64,000 nt of DNA, from NCBI GenBank assembly GCA_950295325.1, contig OX485804.1, positions 57,040,001 through 57,104,000 on the forward strand, written 5' to 3'. The position numbers and the translations under genes are program-made. Source of the stretch: Polytrichum commune. Its lineage: Eukaryota; Streptophyta; Polytrichopsida; Polytrichales; Polytrichaceae. Below, in pieces: positions 58,107 through 64,000 of the stretch (position 1 is its first letter; each line of letters starts with the position of its first letter). The notes beneath the pieces are model-generated. The model did not search any database. It was not told the origin of the DNA and was given only the letters and a program-made list of their open reading frames with translations.

Positions 58107-58634
58107 TCGGTGGCTTGTTGCTTATTCATCCCATTTTAGGGTCAATTTTATTATGAATAGAATCACTCAAGCTCTACACCACCAATAATCGACGTTTTCA
58201 CCCTCCCCTCCCTTGGGTCATTCTCCCCCTCAATGGGTATGGTGAACATTCATTTGTACATGACTATCATTGATGGTTAGAGATTTGTGGTGTTTAGGCA
58301 ACCTCATCTATAAGGAAGCTGAAAATGCAACAAACAATATTGTAGCTTAATTTTGTTTTTGCCTTTAGTGGATTGGACTCCAAAATTGAAACCAAAGACC
58401 CTAAACTAGACTACTAAAGTCTTCTTGGACTCAATTTCTCTCAATCTATAGAGGGTTAGTTTTTACTTAAGCTTCTTTGTCCACAACAACTTAATATACC
58501 AAGATGTCACAAAGTACAAGCCACCATGGCTAGGGGAGGCATTGTATGTTTGCATTATATACCCAACATCAATCAAATATGGTGTCCCCAAAATCCATTG
58601 GAGGTCAAAATTAAGTCAATGTTGGTGGTGGCTT
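58107..58634. other. Intergenic DNA, no gene recognised
   Basis: Nothing recognised. Confidence 0.35.
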
Positions 58635-58790
58635 GGAATTTGTGGTTGATTCAATCCAACTCGATCTCACCCAATAAACTAGGGTCTTTGATATTGACTT
58701 CCAAATCAAATAAGCTTCATAACGATATTTCCAACTTGTAAAAGGGTCCCCAACCTTTTCATCTTTAAGTTACATGGGTGCCACAAATTT
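58635..58790 (+). repeat. Dispersed repeat, copy 2 (partner 6555-6705)
   Basis: Direct-orientation partner of 6555-6705, with the same word order. Confidence 0.6.
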
Positions 58791-60419
58791 GTGGTTGTCC
58801 AAGGTCTTCAACTTAATTGCGCACAAAGTATTTTTGGGTTGGGAGGGGTTATAACAATATTTTAGAAAAATATATTGCTTTGTGTAATGTATATTTTTAA
58901 TGCCACTTATTACTTTCAATCCTTCAGTTACTTATATTTATTCAATTTTTCTTTTCTCTTCAAGTTCCTTACATTAATTAGAATTTAGTTTTTGGTCAAA
59001 ATCCCATGACATCTTGGGGGTGCCCTCTTCATTAGTATAGAAAATAACATGTGTGCATCATCTTGAAATGAATGCTCCTATATGCAACATAATAAATTGA
59101 AAAAAAGTATATACATATGAATTTAGAGATTACACTTAGCCTCAAGTCATAAACTACTCTAAAATATGTGCAACACCCACCACTTTTGGCTGAACTTTCA
59201 TTTTGCATTTCATGCTAGAGTGATGGACATGTTGTATTATACATATTAGAAACATCATATATAAACCTGAAATATTCATACATACCTTATATTCAACAAT
59301 ACAACCATCCTATATGTATAAAATGTGGGCCACGCTTATTTTCTAGTCAAGGTGGAATTAACGTGGGTCCAAGACACCGGGTCTTCCCCCAAGTCTTCAT
59401 GAAGAATTCCGACCAACACATTGAATATTAGTCATAAGAAAAAAGTATCACAAAATAAAATAATCACCCACACTCATTTTCTAGAAAAACAATTATTGTG
59501 GCCCACGTTGATTTTCTACTAGAAATTTAGCGCGGGTTGAAAATTAATGTGGCCCACATTAATTCCCGTTGTGAAATTTAACATGGACTCTAGAAGATTA
59601 CTATGGCCCATAGTAAGAGGATTATTTAGTATAGTTGATGCAAGAAAGTGCTACCCTCAATTTTGAGCTTCATACCAAGTGGGTGCGTTTCCTAACACGT
59701 AGTCTTGGTGCATTTTGTAAATCTAATGTGGAAGATAAGGGAGGGGGGAGGGGTGTTTCATGATATTTTGTTTAGATTGTGTGGGAAGTTTCTTGGCGTG
59801 TTGGCATCTTCATTATACATTTAGGTTCCAAAGGGCATACTACATATTCACTTATTGATGGCCAAGGGCCTTGGTTTGAAACTTGTAGGTAGATGCCTTA
59901 TGTCTTTTCAAGAGATGGCTTTATAAGGTGAGAGGGTAGATTTGAAGTTTTCATACCTTTGACATCAGAGGTTAAGGTTATTGTTGAAGTGGCCAATAGG
60001 CCAAACCTCTTAGAAGTAACCGTATTAGGCTTGTCTACATTTGTTCCAGACATCTTGAAAACTTTGAAACATAAGACATCATGAAAGAATCTTGCCGGTC
60101 ACCTTAATTTGGGCATGCACATTTCTTCCTCTTCTTCTTTTTGACACAAATGAAACAAATTTGTTTCATTGCCAAACCGGACACATGTAGTTATGTCACA
60201 CGAAGAGTTTCACCCGTTTGTGGAAATTCACCAATCTAGACAACTTCTGACTCAGAATACAAACCTTTACAAGGCCAAGTTGTAAGAGTGCCAGTCATGT
60301 TCATTACCAACAAATTTTTGGTTTTACAGTACCTAGGTTTTCACAAAGAAATATCATCAAATCTAATCTATCATACATTGACTGTAGCTTCAACTCCTTG
60401 CCAACGTACAGCTGCTAGT
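58791..60419. other. AT-rich DNA with imperfect short repeats
   Basis: Between about 59320 and 59620 the phrase 'gtggcccacrttrattttct' recurs four to five times in degenerate, irregularly spaced form. No gene recognised. Confidence 0.4.
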
Positions 60420-60600
60420 TACAGATGAACCGGTTGAGTTTGGAAAATAAGCGGTTGAAGTTCAAGACTCAGGAAAACCACCCACCCCAATTGTAGAGAA
60501 AGTTATAGAACATGCATACCCACCCCAATTGGGTAAAGATAAAAACCAAACGATGTCATCAACATGCGGACTTGGAAACACGACCTTAACGCTAGGATAT
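60420..60600 (+). repeat. Dispersed repeat (partner 10595-10770)
   Basis: Has 'accggttgagttt', 'gcggttgaagtt', 'tatagaa' and 'gatgtcatcaacatg' in the same order as the partner, plus an internal repeat of 'cccaccccaattg' at 60480 and 60522. Confidence 0.55.
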
Positions 60601-61072
60601 ATACCAACCGATTACGTCCCCAAATCTGCCTGGACACTGCTGTCTGCATGGCCTAAGTTACATTTGGGAGCGGAGATGCACTCCCAGTTACGATACCTCT
60701 AGATACTGCAGCATGCACGGTAATTAAGAAATTCTTAGGGTGGCTTTTTATCAGACGGGCTTCAACGGCCCAGCCTGACTAGCTTGGCTACCACCACCAC
60801 CACCACCACCACCACCTAAGCTTAATTACGGAGCAGGAAAAGGTGGCTCCCTTAAATTATCAATCATGGAACTGGGGCCTTGTTGGAAAATGGTGCACAT
60901 GCTCAGTACAGGATTTAACTTACATCAGTTCCAAGTACACGATTTACGCCCGAGCACTCCAAATCGGGCAGGCGGAGTCAGTGATCAGTTGGTAAAGGGT
61001 GCCCCACTTCCACCATTTGTCACATCAGACGTGCTAAACACCAATGGAGGCTTTTCGCTTCACTGCACTGCC
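60601..61072. other. Less AT-rich DNA, no gene recognised
   Basis: Contains a (CAC)n microsatellite at 60790-60816. A 151-residue frame beginning at 60866 runs into the tandem array and lacks recognisable domains. Confidence 0.35.
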
Positions 61073-62362
61073 CTGCCGAAGTATGTAAGGAAGCAAGCAA
61101 GCAGCACTAACGTAAACGAGTCGTGCATGGGCGCTTTCACCTCTGCACCCACTTCTTGTAGGAAAAGAAACACTCAATTAAGGCCCGGTTTACACCATGG
61201 ACCATGGAAGATGGCCTTTTCCCCATGGTCCAACTTTTTTAAAATGATTGAAACATCGTTTCTTTGTCATAGGTTCCTGTCATTTTTTACCAGAGCACCT
61301 CTTTTATCCCTCCCATCGTAAAACATGTTGGACCATGTCAATGAAGAATGTAGGTCTTTAAACATGTCTTATGGGGGCCTGGAACTCATGAACTGCCAAA
61401 GTATGTGAGGAAGCAAGCAGGTAGCACTAACATAAACGAGTCGTGCATGGCCACTTTCACCTCTGCACCCACTTCTTGTAGGAAAAGAAACACTCAATTA
61501 AGGCCCGGTTTACACCATGGACCATGGAAGATGGCCTTTTTCCCATGGTCCAATTTTTTAAAATGATTGAAACATCGTTTCTTTGTCATAGGTTCCTGCC
61601 ATTTTTTACCAGAGCACCTCTTTTATCCCTCCCATCGTAAAACATGTTGGACCATGTCAATGAAGAATGTAGGCCTTTAAACATGTCTTATGGGGGCCTG
61701 GAACTCATGAATTGCCGAAGTATGTGAGGAAGCAAGCAGGTAGCATTAACGTAAACGAGTCGTGCATGGCCACTTTCACCTCTGCACCCACTTCTTGTAG
61801 GAAAAGAAACACTCAATTAGGGCCCAGTTTACACCATGGATCATGAAGTCGGACTATGGCCTTTTCCCATGATCAAACTTTTTAAAATGATTGAAACATC
61901 GTTTCTTTGTCATGGGTCCCTGCCATTTTTTACCAAAGCACCCATTTTTTATCCCTCCAACTGCAAAACTTGTTGGACCATGTCAATGAAGAATGTAGGT
62001 CTTTAAATATGTCTTATGGGGGCCTGGAACTCATGAACTGCCGAAGTATGTAAGGAAGCAAGCAAGCAGCACTAATGTAAACGAGTCGTGCATGGGAACT
62101 TTCACCTCTGCACCCACTGTTTGTAGGAAAAGAAACACTCAATTAGGGCCCGGTTTACACCATGGATCGTGAAGTCGGATGATGGCCTTTTCCCATGATC
62201 AAACTTTTTTAAATGATTGAAACATCGTTTCTTTGTCATGGGTCCTTGCCATTTTTAACCATAGCACCTTTTTTTTTAATCCCTCCCACCGCCAAACTTG
62301 TTGGACCATGTCAATGAATAATGTAGGCCTTTAAATATGTCTTTTGGGGGCCTAGAACTCAC
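61073..62362 (+). repeat. Tandem array, four units of about 320 bp
   Basis: The units start at 61073, 61393, 61712 and 62038 with 'ctgccgaagtatgt' or a close variant, and end with 'gggggcctggaactcatga' or a variant. The first two units are nearly identical and the last two are slightly more diverged. Each unit carries one copy of the left end of the MITE described at 61181-62483. Confidence 0.95.
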
Positions 62363-62483
62363 AATCACTCTAATTTATTTTTTCTGTGGTGTGCACCAAA
62401 GTGGTCATAGGACGAGTTCAATAGCCAATCACAATTTTACAGGGCCTCGGGACGACTTCATGGTTCATGGTGTAAGTAGCCCC
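61181..62483. mobile_element. PIF/Harbinger-like MITE amplified by internal tandem duplication
   Basis: TTA precedes the left end AGGCCCGGTTTACACCATGG (61181) and follows the right end, whose reverse complement is GGGGCTACTTACACCATGAA (62483; TTA at 62484-62486). Further left ends follow 'caatta' at 61501, 61820 and 62146, so the last, 62146-62483 (338 bp), may represent the single-copy element. TTA target and ends of this type are characteristic of PIF/Harbinger MITEs. No transposase is inside. Confidence 0.65.
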
Positions 62484-62639
62484 TTAGACTGAGATACTTG
62501 GCAAATCCAAATTGTGCATGTGGCCACTTTTCTCATCATTTCTAGTGCTCGTATGCATATCTTCTTTTATTGTCAAAGTGAATATTTTTGGAGTAATTAA
62601 ATGATCATATAAGATAGCATTCTTTAGTCACTTGTCCAA

Positions 62640-63200
62640 CAAGTCTAGAGATATATTACTAATATCATTTGGCAACTCGTTGCCAAAAGAGGTCATCTTG
62701 ATCCTTGGGAGGTTGTTTCTACGTTGCGATGTATGTGTGATAAGTCCCTCAACAAACTTTTGAAACCTTGCGGAAGAATTTGGTTCTTCTGGAGAAGTAA
62801 TCTCCCTTGGATTATCTGGTGGCAACGGAATGATTTGGTCTTCAATACCACTTAATGGCATGTGGAGAAAACTCGCCCATTTGTGGGGACCTTTGCTTAA
62901 TTATGGTAGGCTTGAGTGGCAACCTACTCTTTGTGATTTGGATAAAACTCTAGACGTGGATTATCGAGATATTCTTGGTGAGCTTGATTCGGTGTGGTGT
63001 ATTAAAGGTCTTTTTGTCACTCGTAGCAGCTTAGAGGTCACTTGGAAAGTTAGCCCCAAATGGGCATCATTTCTTGATCTCCCCTAGTCTATGGGTTGGC
63101 TTTCCCCGTGGTGGTGCATTGGTTGCTCTTGCAATTGAATTTATTTCAATTTGTACCAAAACCAAAAATTAAAATTAAAAAAAATTAAAAAAATCTCCAA
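62640..63200 (+). pseudogene. LINE 3' end (ORF2 C-terminus, 3' UTR and A-rich tail)
   Basis: The plus strand reads 'CGRIWFFWRSNLPWIIWWQR', then 'NDLVFN', then after a frameshift near 62850 'AHLWGPLLNYGRLEW' and 'DVDYRDILGELDSVWCIKGL', and 'TRSSLEVTWKV', with a stop at about 63085. This is the zf-RVT-associated C-terminus of plant LINE ORF2, and the 'YRDILxELDxVW' block matches the minus-strand LINE at 21390-21560. A short 3' UTR and A-rich (TTAAAA)n tail at about 63163-63196 mark the element's end. The 5' side is truncated near 62640, as usual for LINEs. Confidence 0.75.
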
Positions 63201-64000
63201 TCCCCGGTGGAATCGGCACGTAGGGGCAAAGATGTTAGAACTTAATCTCAAAATATGCAAATATGCACTTAACTTCATGTCAATAATGACACATGACTAG
63301 TACATCTCTAGGCAGAACATAAGTATCTAAGGTAAGGTGGAGGGTGCTAAAACAAACACCCCACCCAAAACCAACACCTATAAACGCCTTTCAATCATCA
63401 ACACTCTACTACCTCTATCCATTCTCCATGGTGTAGGAATACCCGGGCCCACGGAGCGAAGGTTTTAGGTGCCATTAGTGGCGCCACCTCATCCCGGGCT
63501 CCACTACCTCCATGTAGGGTAGGTAACGGGCGTCGGGCTCCACTCTATCTCGGGTCGGTTCAAGATGGGTTTTGGGTGGCTTGTCGATGCCTACTCTAGC
63601 CATTCTATTCCCGCGCAAGGGGGGTGGGGGTGGGGGGGTGGGGGGGAGGGGGCAGTTCTAGCCATTCTATTCACAAAGTCAAGGAGGTAGGCCCACAAAG
63701 CACAAAGGGGGTCGGTACCCGGGATGCAAGGTGACAGATTTGTAACCGAACCGGGTGGGATCATGGAGATGGCCATGTGGCTTTGCGCATCATTACTAGT
63801 TGGCCTTTGAATAGCTTGGTCTAGTACCTAACTATGTTGTATTGATTCTAGACAATGAAGGTGGGGGTCCTCATACATGGGGCCTAGGGATGGTTTAAGG
63901 AAGCCAATGGTTTTGACTTTGAATATTCATCAAATATTCAATTGAGGCTAAATTTGTTTCTCTCCTTCTTTATACATATGTTTAGCCCAAATACTTATGT
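63201..64000. other. Intergenic DNA with a G-rich tract
   Basis: A G-rich stretch at 63619-63652 holds several runs of four to seven G and could form a G-quadruplex on the plus strand. No gene recognised. Confidence 0.4.

Noticed and set aside
60866-61321. A 151-residue plus-strand open frame as a gene
   Set aside because: Its second half lies in the first unit of the tandem array, and the frame is not maintained in the other units. No domain is visible.

Overview
The window looks like repeat-rich nuclear DNA of a land plant with a large genome. The evidence is plant-type Ty1/copia and Ty3/gypsy retrotransposons, a copia primer-binding site matching the anticodon arm of plant initiator tRNA-Met, and a plant mitochondrial-type rpl16 fragment. 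I found no intact host protein-coding gene, no complete tRNA or rRNA gene and no CRISPR array in 64 kb. Such low gene density, very decayed elements and LINE remnants of restriction-like-endonuclease type would suit a fern, gymnosperm or other non-flowering plant better than a compact angiosperm. That placement is inference.

Layout. 1-9.2 kb: AT-rich DNA with dispersed repeat copies and one short LINE-like coding remnant. 9.3-15.6 kb: a pogo-like MITE (9287-9767), a small hairpin (10831-10909), a Harbinger-like MITE (13818-14209), a TA-flanked element with perfect terminal repeats (14719-15139) and shuffled copies of a dispersed repeat family. 16.3-19.2 kb: a 303-bp tandem duplication, a minisatellite of about 35-bp units and a CA/CTCA microsatellite. 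19.9-27 kb: a decayed hAT-like transposase, then pieces of a minus-strand LINE interrupted by a small MITE with G-rich ends. 28-32 kb: a solo gypsy-type LTR set in a poly-G tract, a LINE remnant and a truncated LTR of the same family.

32-37.1 kb holds the best-preserved element, a 5048-bp copia retrotransposon on the minus strand. It has two LTRs, a 5-bp target duplication, a polypurine tract, a half-tRNA primer site and the order gag-PR-IN-RT-RNase H. It sits inside a dispersed repeat whose uninterrupted paralogue lies at 4520-5262. 37.7-46 kb is mostly AT-rich and contains two Mutator-type MITEs with 9-10 bp target duplications. 46-49.2 kb is the 3' half of a Ty3/gypsy element with its 3' LTR. 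49.6-49.8 kb carries the rpl16 fragment. 50-55 kb holds a foldback element, a second G-ended MITE and two oppositely oriented LINE remnants. 55-64 kb holds simple repeats, a 355-bp duplication, a four-unit array built from a Harbinger-like MITE, and a LINE 3' end with an A-rich tail.

The genes here do not form a host pathway. What can be reconstructed is an insertion history: older LINE, hAT and gypsy fragments, later MITEs with recognisable target duplications, and one old but complete copia. In that copia several catalytic positions have been changed by coding-strand G-to-A transitions.
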